Of a stretch of DNA of 64,000 nucleotides, positions 50,845 through 59,374 are shown piece by piece (the stretch's first letter is position 1; every line of letters starts with the position of its first letter). Both the position numbers and the translations under genes were made by a program. The notes below the pieces were generated by a model, which saw only the letters and a program-made list of their open reading frames with translations, made no database searches and was not told the origin of the DNA. The DNA lies in assembly GCA_044426085.1 (NCBI GenBank), contig JAWXUU010000003.1:1-64000 (forward strand), given 5' to 3'. The DNA is from JAWXUU01 sp044426085 (GTDB lineage Bacteria; Bacillota; Clostridia; Christensenellales; CAMQZB01).

Positions 50845-51895
50845 TTTGTCCCTCCATAATATAAGCAACGATATCGTCTTCTGTCATGATGTTTCCACCG
50901 TATCTGCCATAAAAATCCACAGGTTTTTTGCCGTTTACCGCAAGGCGAACGTCTTCCACCATTTGACCTTTAGAAAGTTCCACAGTAACAAATTTTTTCA
51001 CGCAATCAAGACTTGCAATTCTCGCGATTTCTTTTTCTGGGAAAGGGAACAACGTGATTGGGCGAATAAGTCCCGCTTTCACGCCTTGTTCGCGCAAAAG
51101 TAGCACAGCCGACTTCACGATTCTTGCAGTTGAACCGTATGCAGAGAACACGATTTCAGCGTCTTCAGTCATGAACGATTCGAACTTAGTTTCTTTTTCT
51201 TTCAAAACTTCATATCTGTCGTATAGTCTATCAATAACAGCTTCAAGTTCGTCAGGTTGGATATAAAGTGAGTTTACAACCCTTCTGCCCTTGCCGTCGC
51301 CATGAGTTGCCCATTCTTTATAAGGGACTTTCGACAAATCTTTAAATTCTGGAAGTTCAACAGGTTCCATCATTTGACCTAGCATACCATCGCCAAGTAT
51401 CATGACAGGCATTCTGTATTCTTCGGCTTTTTCAAACGCTTCATACATAATATCAACCGCTTCTTGAACAGTTGCAGGAGCGAGAACGAAAAGTCTGTAA
51501 TCTCCGTGTCCGCCACCTTTTGTTGTTTGGAAATAATCACCTTGCGCTGGTTGAATACCGCCGAGCCCTGGGCCCGCACGCATGATGTTCACGATAACGC
51601 ATGGGATTTCTGCGCCCGCGATATAACTGATACCCTCTTGTTTGAGTGAAATACCAGGTGAAGAAGATGATGTCATCGCTCTTGCACCAGCGCCACCAGC
51701 ACCGTACACCATGTTGATAGCAGAAACTTCAGATTCCGCTTGCACGAAAGTTCCACCATAATTATAAATCTCGCGAGACATATATTCAGGAATTTCGTTT
51801 TGTGGTGTTATCGGATAACCGAAAAACGCGCGACAGCCACCGCGAAGAGCACCCTCGCAAATAGCTTCGTTACCTTTCATAAGTTTTTTTGCCAT
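50837..51895 (-). CDS. vorB: 3-methyl-2-oxobutanoate (2-oxoacid) ferredoxin oxidoreductase alpha subunit
   Basis: A 352-residue alpha subunit that closely follows VorB/KorA layout. GNEAICEGALRGGCRAFFGY (about 7-26) begins the pyrimidine-binding domain, FVQAESEVSAINMVYGAGGA (about 47-66) follows with the catalytic glutamate, and GPGLGGIQPAQGDYFQ (about 99-114) and the closing RYGGNIMTEDDIV complete it. VorB converts branched-chain 2-oxoacids to acyl-CoA; a 2-oxoglutarate (Kor) specificity cannot be excluded. The start at 51895 has GGGGAGG upstream; the longer frame overlaps the ferredoxin gene. It follows that gene by 1 bp. Confidence 0.9.
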   Translation of the reverse strand: MAKKLMKGNEAICEGALRGGCRAFFGYPITPQNEIPEYMSREIYNYGGTFVQAESEVSAINMVYGAGGAGARAMTSSSSPGISLKQEGISYIAGAEIPCVIVNIMRAGPGLGGIQPAQGDYFQTTKGGGHGDYRLFVLAPATVQEAVDIMYEAFEKAEEYRMPVMILGDGMLGQMMEPVELPEFKDLSKVPYKEWATHGDGKGRRVVNSLYIQPDELEAVIDRLYDRYEVLKEKETKFESFMTEDAEIVFSAYGSTARIVKSAVLLLREQGVKAGLIRPITLFPFPEKEIARIASLDCVKKFVTVELSKGQMVEDVRLAVNGKKPVDFYGRYGGNIMTEDDIVAYIMEGQNG

Positions 51896-51896
51896 A

Positions 51897-52100
51897 TTAT
51901 TTACCCTCCCCGATTTCGATGACGCTGTCCGGACACATAACCGCACAAGCTGTGCAGAAAATGCATTTTGCAACGTCGACAACTGCGAAGCTATAACCCT
52001 TTTCGTTTGTTTCCTTTGAAAGAGTTAGAGCCTTTTTAGGGCAGAAATTGACGCAAAGCCCACAGCCTTTGCAACTTTCTTTGTGAATTGTCATTTCCAT
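51897..52100 (-). CDS. 2-oxoacid oxidoreductase 4Fe-4S ferredoxin-like subunit
   Basis: A 67-residue dicluster ferredoxin. Two CxxCxxCxxxCP motifs (CKGCGLCVNFCP, about 10-21, and CIFCTACAVMCP, about 46-57) bind two 4Fe-4S clusters. It is the delta subunit of the neighbouring VorDABC-type complex and carries electrons to soluble ferredoxin. AAGGAG precedes the ATG. It lies 6 bp after ogg and 1 bp before vorB, so all five genes are probably cotranscribed. Confidence 0.93.
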   Translation of the reverse strand: MEMTIHKESCKGCGLCVNFCPKKALTLSKETNEKGYSFAVVDVAKCIFCTACAVMCPDSVIEIGEGK

Positions 52101-52106
52101 ATTCGT

Positions 52107-52934
52107 TTACTCCTTTTCTAATCTTTTATAATAGAACAAATACTGCTGAACAATGCCCGCATGTTCGCCAAAAAGATTAACAAAAAATTTTCTTATATCC
52201 TTTCTTGTGGCTGGTGTGCCGTGAAAATCTTCCAAATAAAGCTTTTCAATCCACGTATCCACAGGAAATGCATCGTATTTTTGATAGGCAAAAAGCAAAA
52301 TGCAATCCGCCACTTTTTCCCCAACCCCGAAGAGTTTTTGAAGGTATTTGTTTGCTTCAAGCGTGCAAACGGGAACGTTTTGAATGTCAAACCCATTCAA
52401 AATCATCTCGCAAGTGCGAGTTATGTAGCTAGCCCGATAACCAAGCCCGATATTTTTCAGTTGCGCTTCCGAAGCAGAACCAAGTTGCTCCACAGTTGGA
52501 AAAGCATAAAAAGTTTTATTTCTGAAGTGGATTTCATCGCCAAATTCACGGCTGATAGCGAATAAAATCTTGCGTATGCGAGAGATGTTGTTGTTTGCCG
52601 AAACGATAAAATCAATAATAGTTTCAAACTTAGATTGTCGCAAAATTTTCAGCATCTTTGCCGATTCGATTGCGGAAAGTGCATATTCGTTTGAAACGCC
52701 GTTTTTCACCTTTTCATAATCAAAATCAAGGCAAAAATAGTTTTGGAAATATATAACGCTGTCTTCCCGACCGCATTCCACCATATAGGAATCAGCGGTT
52801 TCGCAAATGTAGCAAATGTGGTGAAGCGATTGCAAATAAAAACCGTCATCTTCGCATAAAACCTTGAAAACCTGCCCAGAAAACAACGTTTCGCGCATGT
52901 CTATTAGCGATTTATCAATTAAAAATGATGCCAT
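52107..52934 (-). CDS. ogg: 8-oxoguanine DNA glycosylase (OGG1 family)
   Basis: A 275-residue glycosylase/AP lyase of the OGG1 branch of the HhH-GPD superfamily. The N-terminal half resembles the OGG_N domain. The helix-hairpin-helix and active site read KLFGVGEKVADCILLF (about residues 215-230), with the Schiff-base lysine (about K222), and YDAFPVDTWIEKLY with the catalytic aspartate (about D241). It excises 8-oxoguanine from DNA. The start at 52934 has GTGGGG upstream; a longer frame to 53012 reads through sequence without homology. It heads the ogg-vor gene string. Confidence 0.9.
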   Translation of the reverse strand: MASFLIDKSLIDMRETLFSGQVFKVLCEDDGFYLQSLHHICYICETADSYMVECGREDSVIYFQNYFCLDFDYEKVKNGVSNEYALSAIESAKMLKILRQSKFETIIDFIVSANNNISRIRKILFAISREFGDEIHFRNKTFYAFPTVEQLGSASEAQLKNIGLGYRASYITRTCEMILNGFDIQNVPVCTLEANKYLQKLFGVGEKVADCILLFAYQKYDAFPVDTWIEKLYLEDFHGTPATRKDIRKFFVNLFGEHAGIVQQYLFYYKRLEKE

Positions 52935-53134
52935 ATTACCCCACAAGTAGCAAAAGCGTACTTTTTTCCATATTGCGTATATTCTATCACAACAAAGTTG
53001 CAAAGTAAACAACTTTTGTGCGTAAAATGAAAAATGAACTGATGTTTAACTTGCAAAGGGGCGTGTCCGTTTTGCGTGTCGCGGGTGGGTTTGGGCATCG
53101 ACCCCTACGGTTGGTTGCCGTTTTTTCACAACAA

Positions 53135-53167
53135 AAAAAAAGGCGGACACTTTGTCCGCCTTTTGGT
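53135..53167 (-). terminator. Terminator of the sugar-type ABC ATPase gene
   Basis: GGCGGACA and TGTCCGCC pair perfectly around a 3-4 base loop, with A9 on one side and T-rich sequence on the other. The stretch 53057-53110 just left of it contains the GGGCATCGACCCCTACGG module also present in repeat copy 8. Confidence 0.85.
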
Positions 53168-53197
53168 TTTGATTTATGTTTACAAATTTGCAAGTTC

Positions 53198-54334
53198 TTA
53201 TTTCACTGTGAAGTTGATTTCTGTTTCGATATCGAAGAAATGCAATCTGTTTTCGTCTAGTGCTAGTGTAACATTTTGACCGATTTTGAGTTGCATTCTT
53301 GAATCAACTTTTGCAGCAAGGTTTGCTTTGTCGAACAAGCCAGTTTCTTTTGTTGCGCCGTACAAAACTGTTTCAGCACCAAGTGCTTCGTAAACGTCTA
53401 CAGTAACGTCGAATTGAACATCTTTTGCAGCTGCAAGGTATTCTTCATCTGCGTGGATATCTTCAGGACGAATACCCATAACAACTTTTCCACCGTTTTT
53501 GATGATTTCTGCTGGGATTGATGATGCAGCTTCTTTTGAAACTTTGATTGATCTGCCTTCAAAGTCGATTTGAACTTTGTCGCCAACTGCTTTCACGTCT
53601 GCATCGAAGAAGTTCATTTGTGGTGAACCGATGAAGCCCGCAACGAATTTGTTTGCTGGGTGATCGTAAAGATTTTGTGGAGAGTCGATTTGTTGAACAA
53701 GACCATCTTTCATAACAACGATTCTTGTTCCCATTGTCATCGCTTCAACTTGGTCATGCGTTACATAGATAAATGTTGTGCCGACTTTTTTGTGAAGTTT
53801 TGTGATTTCTGTTCTCATTGCTGCACGAAGTTTTGCATCCAAGTTTGAAAGTGGTTCGTCAAGCAAGAATACTTTTGGTTGACGCACAATCGCACGACCC
53901 AATGCCACACGTTGACGTTGTCCACCAGACATCGCTTTTGGTTTTCTATCAAGATATTGTTCGATATCAAGAATTTTTGCAGCTTCCATAACTCTTTCAT
54001 GGATTTCAGCTTTTGGCATTTTTCTTAGTTTCAATGCAAATGCCATGTTGTCGTATACTGTCATATGTGGATACAATGCGTAGTTTTGGAATACCATTGC
54101 GATATCTCTATCTTTTGGTTCAACTTCGTTCATTCTTACGCCGTCAATTTGCAATTCACCTTCAGTGATATCTTCAAGACCAGCAACCATTCTGAGTGTT
54201 GTTGATTTTCCGCAACCTGATGGTCCAACGAATACGATAAATTCTTTATCTTCGATTTCCATGCAGAAATCGCGAACAGCTGTAACATTGCCGTCGTACA
54301 CTTTATAAATATTTTTTAGGCTCAAACTTGACAT
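53198..54334 (-). CDS. Sugar ABC transporter ATP-binding protein (UgpC/MsmK type)
   Basis: A 378-residue ATPase with an ABC domain (Walker A GPSGCGKSTT, Q-loop VFQNYALYPHMTVYDN, signature MSGGQRQR, Walker B VFLLDEPLSNLDAK, H-loop VTHDQVEAM) and a C-terminal regulatory OB/MOP domain (about 235-378). This arrangement is that of MalK/UgpC/MsmK, which energise carbohydrate importers; stand-alone genes often serve several transporters. No permease or binding-protein gene is adjacent. It is divergent from an AraC-type gene and their promoters overlap in one palindrome. Confidence 0.92.
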   Translation of the reverse strand: MSSLSLKNIYKVYDGNVTAVRDFCMEIEDKEFIVFVGPSGCGKSTTLRMVAGLEDITEGELQIDGVRMNEVEPKDRDIAMVFQNYALYPHMTVYDNMAFALKLRKMPKAEIHERVMEAAKILDIEQYLDRKPKAMSGGQRQRVALGRAIVRQPKVFLLDEPLSNLDAKLRAAMRTEITKLHKKVGTTFIYVTHDQVEAMTMGTRIVVMKDGLVQQIDSPQNLYDHPANKFVAGFIGSPQMNFFDADVKAVGDKVQIDFEGRSIKVSKEAASSIPAEIIKNGGKVVMGIRPEDIHADEEYLAAAKDVQFDVTVDVYEALGAETVLYGATKETGLFDKANLAAKVDSRMQLKIGQNVTLALDENRLHFFDIETEINFTVK

Positions 54335-54384
54335 ATTGTTTCCCCTTTTTTGCCACTTTAGTGACTTTTTTTTATTTTTTCTAT

Positions 54385-54431
54385 ATTATACTTCGTAATC
54401 ACTTGATTTATCAAGTCAAAATCTTTATAAT
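54385..54431. promoter_or_regulatory. Overlapping divergent promoters with a shared palindrome
   Basis: Rightward: TTGATT (54403-54408), 17-bp spacer, TATAAT (54426-54431), for the araC-type gene. Leftward: TTGATA (54414-54409), 18-bp spacer, TATAAT (54390-54385), for the ABC ATPase. ACTTGAT-TT-ATCAAGT (54401-54416) covers both -35 boxes. Confidence 0.7.
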
Positions 54432-54494
54432 ATAAGACAAAAGTTATGATTTTTATTTGGTTTTTATCAAATTTAGCAATATTTGGAGGTTTTT

Positions 54495-55244
54495 ATGGAC
54501 AATTATTATGAAAATGATATTTGGTTTACCAAGGAAGAGTTTCACAATCTTGAATTTCCACTTTCCAGTGTGGAATATTTCAAGATTATATTTGTTTCGC
54601 GCGGGGTTTTGCAAATCACCACGGCGGACGACAGTTTTGAGCTTTTCGAGGGGGATTGCAGATTCTTTTTCCCCGGCGAGGTGCATTCCGCTTTCACCTA
54701 CGACAACAACGTTTGCGAAATCGTAAGCTTTCCCACTTCCGCTTGCGAGGATTTTTTTGCGATGGTTTTTGGCAGGCAACAAGTTGGGGGCGTTTTCAAG
54801 CTTGATTCCGACATCGATTATTTCGAAAGCATTTCTGCCGATGCCGATGTGTTTTTCAACAAGGCGAATTTATACGCACTTTTGCACAGCTTTGTGGGCA
54901 AGGTGGTGATTTCTGACGCGAAAAGCAAGGATGGCGAATTTGTCGCATACGTGACCAACTTCGTACGCAAAAACTGCAAAGATGATATCTCCCTTGCGTC
55001 ACTTGCGGAAAATCTCGGGTATGGATACAATTATGTTTCCACCCTGTTCAAGAAAAACTTCAAGTGTAACTTCCTTTTCTTCGTGAACCAACACCGAATA
55101 GCAATCGCAGAAGAAATGCTGAAATCACAACCCGACATGACAATAACAGAAATAGCCTTCGAATGCGGTTTCAATTCGCTTAGGTCTTTTGGAAGAAACT
55201 TCCAAATGCATAAGGGGATTGCGCCAAGCGAGAGCAGAGGGTGA
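54495..55244 (+). CDS. AraC-family transcriptional regulator
   Basis: A 249-residue regulator with an N-terminal cupin-like effector domain (about 10-130: EGDCRFFFPGEVHSAFTYD is a typical metal-free cupin loop) and a C-terminal AraC double helix-turn-helix (about 150-249; ISLASLAENLGYGYNYVSTLFK and MTITEIAFECGFNSLRSFGR). The ATG at 54495 is preferred: GGAGG lies 7 bases upstream, while a longer frame would start at TTG 54483 inside that ribosome binding site. It is divergent from the sugar-type ABC ATPase gene, suggesting sugar-linked control (inference). Confidence 0.9.
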   Translation: MDNYYENDIWFTKEEFHNLEFPLSSVEYFKIIFVSRGVLQITTADDSFELFEGDCRFFFPGEVHSAFTYDNNVCEIVSFPTSACEDFFAMVFGRQQVGGVFKLDSDIDYFESISADADVFFNKANLYALLHSFVGKVVISDAKSKDGEFVAYVTNFVRKNCKDDISLASLAENLGYGYNYVSTLFKKNFKCNFLFFVNQHRIAIAEEMLKSQPDMTITEIAFECGFNSLRSFGRNFQMHKGIAPSESRG

Positions 55245-55287
55245 TGGGCGTCGTTTGGTTTGTGGATACAAAAATCTGCACCACGCG

Positions 55288-55500
55288 AATTAAAAATTAA
55301 AAATTAAAAATTGTGGTAATGCACGTCGCTTCGCTTGTGCTTTCAATTATTAGATAAGACAAAAGGAACGCTACTTGTTAATAGTAAAGTTCCTTTTATC
55401 ATTTTAAATATAGTATGCACGAGCCAAAGGCGAGTGCTTTACCACAATTTTTAATTTTTATCGAGCTCGCAGAGCGAAGCCTGTTTTTAATTTTTAATTA
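55288..55500. repeat. Intergenic palindromic repeat, copy 6
   Basis: AATTAAAA heptamers, ATTGTGGTAATGCA (55309), core ATTAGATAAGACAAAAGG and an imperfect hairpin (GGAACGCTACTTG), right terminus TTTACCACAAT (55438), inverted nested cassette (55460-55482) and TTTTTAATTA. Between the convergent araC-type and rseP genes; its outer end reaches to 17 bp before the rseP stop. Confidence 0.9.
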
Positions 55501-55516
55501 GCAAAGCTCCGCTTTG

Positions 55517-56605
55517 CTAAAATATCTTTATCAAATCCACAAATATTGCGAAGGCGAAAATTGCTACGAAGCCTATGAAGTGGATCATGTTTTCTGTGTT
55601 GCGGTTTATTGGTTTGCCACGCACCCATTCGATTGCGGTGAAGACGATTTTTGAGCCGTCTAGCGCGGGGATTGGGAGCAGGTTGAACACGGCAAGGTTT
55701 ATGCCGATAAGTGCCACGAATTCAAGAAGCACTCGCCAGCCCATGCTTGCGATTGTGGCTGTCATCGTGATTGTTGTTACAGGTCCACCAACGGAATCAA
55801 GCCCCACACTGCCGGTGAAAAGCTGACCCAAGAATGTGTAAATCGTGCCCGCGGCGGATATGCAATAGCCAAATGAATTGCCAATCGTGCGGAAAAATCC
55901 AAACTTCACCGCGCCCGAGCTTGAAAGTATACCAACGCCCTCCGACACCACGGTTTTTGAAACGCCGTCTTCTTCGTAGGTATATTCATACGTGCGAATT
56001 TCCACAGGTATTGTCATCTCCTTGCCATCGCGCACAATCGTAACGTTGATAACATCTTCGCCATCTTCTTTCGCGCTTGCGATTTGGCTTGTGAGCACGC
56101 TTGTGGAATACACTGTTTTGCCGTCGATTTCTATTATATAATCACCCGTTTGAAACACGTATTCTCTGTTGTAGGTCTCGCTTGGTGGAGATGGCAAAAC
56201 CGTCGCCACTTGGATGAAATATTGACCCGCAAAAAGGAACACGCACACTATTATTAGCAGTGTTGCGATTATGTTTGCTGTCGCGCCAGCCACGAGTACG
56301 ATTATTCTTTTCCACGGCGATTTTTTTTCGAAAGAATCAGGGCTGTTTGAATCGGTATCTTCACCTTCGAATGCACAGTAGCCACCAAGGGGAATACAGC
56401 GCACGGAAAAATCTTCGCCAGATTTCATCTTGCGCTTGAAAATCGCAGGCCCAAACCCGATTGCGAATTCGTTGATTTTGAAGCCTAGCTTCTTGCCCGC
56501 GATGTAGTGCCCAAATTCGTGAACCGTTATCATGAAAAGCAACACGCCTATCGCCACAATAAAATTGCCAACAGATGAAAATATACTCAAAATTTGATTA
56601 GTCAT
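55517..56605 (-). CDS. rseP: Site-2 intramembrane metalloprotease RseP/RasP
   Basis: A 362-residue site-2 protease. The zinc motif HEFGH is at residues 29-33 in the first transmembrane helix, and NLLPIPALDGS (about 305-315) supplies the third ligand. A PDZ domain (about 130-210; FQTGDYIIEIDGKTV) sits between. It cleaves anti-sigma factors and signal peptides in the membrane. It is last in the pyrH-frr-uppS-cdsA-dxr-rseP operon and overlaps dxr by 8 bp. A PDZ-plus-four-helix layout is normal. Confidence 0.95.
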   Translation of the reverse strand: MTNQILSIFSSVGNFIVAIGVLLFMITVHEFGHYIAGKKLGFKINEFAIGFGPAIFKRKMKSGEDFSVRCIPLGGYCAFEGEDTDSNSPDSFEKKSPWKRIIVLVAGATANIIATLLIIVCVFLFAGQYFIQVATVLPSPPSETYNREYVFQTGDYIIEIDGKTVYSTSVLTSQIASAKEDGEDVINVTIVRDGKEMTIPVEIRTYEYTYEEDGVSKTVVSEGVGILSSSGAVKFGFFRTIGNSFGYCISAAGTIYTFLGQLFTGSVGLDSVGGPVTTITMTATIASMGWRVLLEFVALIGINLAVFNLLPIPALDGSKIVFTAIEWVRGKPINRNTENMIHFIGFVAIFAFAIFVDLIKIF

Positions 56606-57746
56606 TTATTATTCCTTTCGTCTCTTTTTCTACTTGTGCAATCGCTTTATAAACGTTTTCAATATTATATTGCACCTTGATATCTATTTTATTCAGCAAT
56701 GTGCGATTTTTATTCACTATATCTGTAAATTTTATTTTGCCTTCAAAAAAGGCTTCAACCAAAACTTCGTTTGCCACGTTGAATGCAAGCGGATAAAATC
56801 CACCCCTTCTGATAACTTCTCGCGCAAGCCAAATTGCCTCGTGACGTTCCTTTTGTGGCACTTCGAAAGTCAATTGGGACAGTGTTGAAAAGTCGAGTGG
56901 CGAAACGTTGGTTTCTCCACGATAGCAGGTTGTCATCGCTTGCAGAATTGGGATTTCCATTGATGGATTAGACATATGCGCAAGTGTTGTTTTGTCGCGA
57001 TATTCCACCATAGAATGTATTATTGATTGCGGATGAATCACAACTTCGATTTTATCTTCCGCAAAGCCAAAAAGGTGGCACGCTTCAATAAGTTCCAACG
57101 CCTTATTCACCATTGTTCCGCTGTCCACAGTGATTTTTCCGCCCATGTTCCAGTTGGGATGTTTCACCGCCATTTGTGGGGTGATTTTTTTCAAATCGCA
57201 AATAGGGGTTTTCAAAAATCCACCACCGCTTGCCGTGAGAATCAATCTTGTGATGTCGCTTTTCCTTTCACTTCGCGAGCATTGCCAAAGTGCGGAATGT
57301 TCGCTGTCTACCGGATAGATTTTTGCATTGGTTTGCTTTGCCATTTCAAGGAGCAAATCACCACAGCTGACGATTGTTTCCTTGTTTGCAAGCGCGATAT
57401 GCTTGCCCGCTTTTATTGCGGAAATAAGATACGGCAAGCTGGAAATCCCGCCCGATGCGATAACCACAATGTCTGCTTCTTCCAAGCTTGCAAGTTTTTC
57501 CACATCTTCGCCATAAATCAGAACCGACGGTGCGAACGCTTTTGATTTTTCGCATTCTTCGCCCGCCTTTTGCGAGAAAACGCCCACATATTTTGGGTTG
57601 AATTTTTCCCACTGTTTTTCTAGCAGTGGGATATTTTTATTTCCTATGACAGCGAGAACATTGAAGCTTTCGCTGTTTTTTTCAATCACGTCCAAAGTCT
57701 GCGTGCCAACGCTTCCTGTTGAACCAAAAATTACTACATTTTTCAT
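56598..57746 (-). CDS. dxr: 1-deoxy-D-xylulose 5-phosphate reductoisomerase
   Basis: A 382-residue enzyme that makes 2-C-methyl-D-erythritol 4-phosphate, second step of non-mevalonate isoprenoid synthesis. NADPH fold IFGSTGSVGTQTLDVI (about 5-20), ALANKETIV (about 121-129), PVDSEHSALWQC (metal/substrate, about 145-156), LTASGGGFL (about 171-179), HPNWNMGGKITVDSGTMVNKA (about 195-215). Overlaps cdsA by 4 bp (ATGA). Confidence 0.97.
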   Translation of the reverse strand: MKNVVIFGSTGSVGTQTLDVIEKNSESFNVLAVIGNKNIPLLEKQWEKFNPKYVGVFSQKAGEECEKSKAFAPSVLIYGEDVEKLASLEEADIVVIASGGISSLPYLISAIKAGKHIALANKETIVSCGDLLLEMAKQTNAKIYPVDSEHSALWQCSRSERKSDITRLILTASGGGFLKTPICDLKKITPQMAVKHPNWNMGGKITVDSGTMVNKALELIEACHLFGFAEDKIEVVIHPQSIIHSMVEYRDKTTLAHMSNPSMEIPILQAMTTCYRGETNVSPLDFSTLSQLTFEVPQKERHEAIWLAREVIRRGGFYPLAFNVANEVLVEAFFEGKIKFTDIVNKNRTLLNKIDIKVQYNIENVYKAIAQVEKETKGIIND

Positions 57747-58591
57747 AATATAAACACTACCGAGAACACATAAACAAGCACTGTCACGAAAATCACACCG
57801 TCGAAACGGTCTAGCATTCCGCCGTGACCTGGAAGGAATTTTCCCGAATCCTTAACGCCAACACTCCTTTTGAGTGCACTTTCCACAAGGTCGCCAATCT
57901 CTGCACACATCGCACCAATCATACCCATCATAACAAACATCGAAATTGCAATTGGTTGATCAACAAGCAACAATGCTGTTGAAGAAATGAATGTGATGGA
58001 TATCCAACAAACAGTGAGCGCGCCCACGATTCCGCCGAGTATTCCGCCGATTGCGCCCGCGATTGTCTTGTTTGGGCTTATGCTTGGGCAAAGTTTTTTG
58101 CCACCGATTGTCATGCCGAACATATATGCACCAACGTCGCAAAATGGTCCAATCATGAACACCAACAAAAGTGCGATTGTGCCGTATTCACCCCAGTGGT
58201 TCATCACCATAAGAAGGGAAAAAAGCCACAGTGGATAAAAAAGCGAAAGCGCAAAATTCATGAGCGATTTCAAGATATCATCCTTGCCAAACAGCGCAAC
58301 AATTGCCCTTATTGCGAACAACATCAAAACCACAACCAATAAGCCGATTTCACCTTTCCACGCGTTTGCAGGAATCGCGAGAACGCCGTATATAATCAAA
58401 AATGCTCTGCTTGTTTTTGATTCGTCACCAAGCAATTTCAAAAGCTCGAAAGCGCCGTAAACTCCGCTGAAAATCACGAAAAGATCAAATGGAATAATAG
58501 CCCATTCCCGCACGAGGATAAGACCAAAGATGATAACAACAAACAGCGTTCCACCAATTATTCTGTCTTGCAAATTAGTTCTTTCTTTCAT
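57743..58591 (-). CDS. cdsA: Phosphatidate cytidylyltransferase
   Basis: A 282-residue membrane protein with about eight helices and the CDP-DAG synthase signature SVGVKDSGKFLPGHGGMLDR followed by FDG near the C-terminus (about 245-268), carrying the metal-binding aspartates. It makes CDP-diacylglycerol from phosphatidate and CTP for phospholipid synthesis. AGGAG precedes the ATG. It starts 8 bp after uppS. Confidence 0.96.
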   Translation of the reverse strand: MKERTNLQDRIIGGTLFVVIIFGLILVREWAIIPFDLFVIFSGVYGAFELLKLLGDESKTSRAFLIIYGVLAIPANAWKGEIGLLVVVLMLFAIRAIVALFGKDDILKSLMNFALSLFYPLWLFSLLMVMNHWGEYGTIALLLVFMIGPFCDVGAYMFGMTIGGKKLCPSISPNKTIAGAIGGILGGIVGALTVCWISITFISSTALLLVDQPIAISMFVMMGMIGAMCAEIGDLVESALKRSVGVKDSGKFLPGHGGMLDRFDGVIFVTVLVYVFSVVFIL

Positions 58592-58599
58592 TTTTTCTC

Positions 58600-59373
58600 C
58601 TATGCTTTTCCAAACCGCCTTTTGCGCGTTTGATAAACTTCCATCGCTTTTATAAATTCACCCTCATCAAAATCCGGCCACAAGCATTCTGGAAAATAAA
58701 GCTCGGAATACGCCGACTGATAAAGCAGAAAGTTTGAAAAGCGTTGCTCGCCACTTGTTCGCACGATAAAATCCGGATCGGGAACATCGCGGGTGTAAAG
58801 CAAGTTTTCAAATTCTTCACTGGTGATTTGCTTGCCAAGTGCAATCGCCTTGTTGCAAGCTTGCAAAATCTCTTGTCTGCCACCATAATTCAGCGCGATG
58901 TTGAGATTATATTTATCAAGTTTTGCAGTTTTTTGCTGAATTTCGCTTATGGAATCTGCAAGTCCATATTTTTCAAAAGGTGCTATGTCGCCAAGTATGC
59001 GAACCCTTATTCCCTTTTTTACACAGTCGGGGGAAAACCGAACAAGGAAGCTTTCCAAAAGATTGAAAATAGTTGTTTTTTCTTCTTCTGATCGCGACCA
59101 GTTTTCCGTTGAGAACGCATAAAGCGTGACTGTTTTTATGCCGAAATCACCCGCACACATAACCGCCGTTTTGATTGCGTTTTCTGCGCTCTTGTGACCT
59201 TCACTTCGCGAAAGCCCACGCCCTTTTGCCCATCTTCCGTTGCCGTCCATGATAAATGCAATGTGGGCGGGAACAGTGAATTCTCCGCTTTGGATTTTTT
59301 CAATCACATCGCTTTTTGAAAGGGGTTTTTCAGCTTCTTTTTCATGTGTATTTGATTTTTTGAAGAATCTCAT
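58600..59373 (-). CDS. uppS: Undecaprenyl pyrophosphate synthase
   Basis: A 257-residue cis-prenyltransferase. HIAFIMDGNGRWAKGRGLSR (about 38-57) holds the catalytic aspartate and phosphate-binding NGRW; YAFSTENWSRSEEE, LNIALNYGGRQEI and DFIVRTSGEQRFSNFLLYQS with ECLWPDF complete the family set. It makes the C55 lipid carrier for cell-wall synthesis. The N-terminal 30 residues are a charged extension. It starts 1 bp after the small ORF. Confidence 0.97.
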   Translation of the reverse strand: MRFFKKSNTHEKEAEKPLSKSDVIEKIQSGEFTVPAHIAFIMDGNGRWAKGRGLSRSEGHKSAENAIKTAVMCAGDFGIKTVTLYAFSTENWSRSEEEKTTIFNLLESFLVRFSPDCVKKGIRVRILGDIAPFEKYGLADSISEIQQKTAKLDKYNLNIALNYGGRQEILQACNKAIALGKQITSEEFENLLYTRDVPDPDFIVRTSGEQRFSNFLLYQSAYSELYFPECLWPDFDEGEFIKAMEVYQTRKRRFGKA

Positions 59374-59374
59374 A

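Noticed and set aside
53018..53260. 80-codon frame left of the ABC ATPase gene
   Set aside because: Spans a terminator and a repeated GC-rich module; no ribosome binding site.
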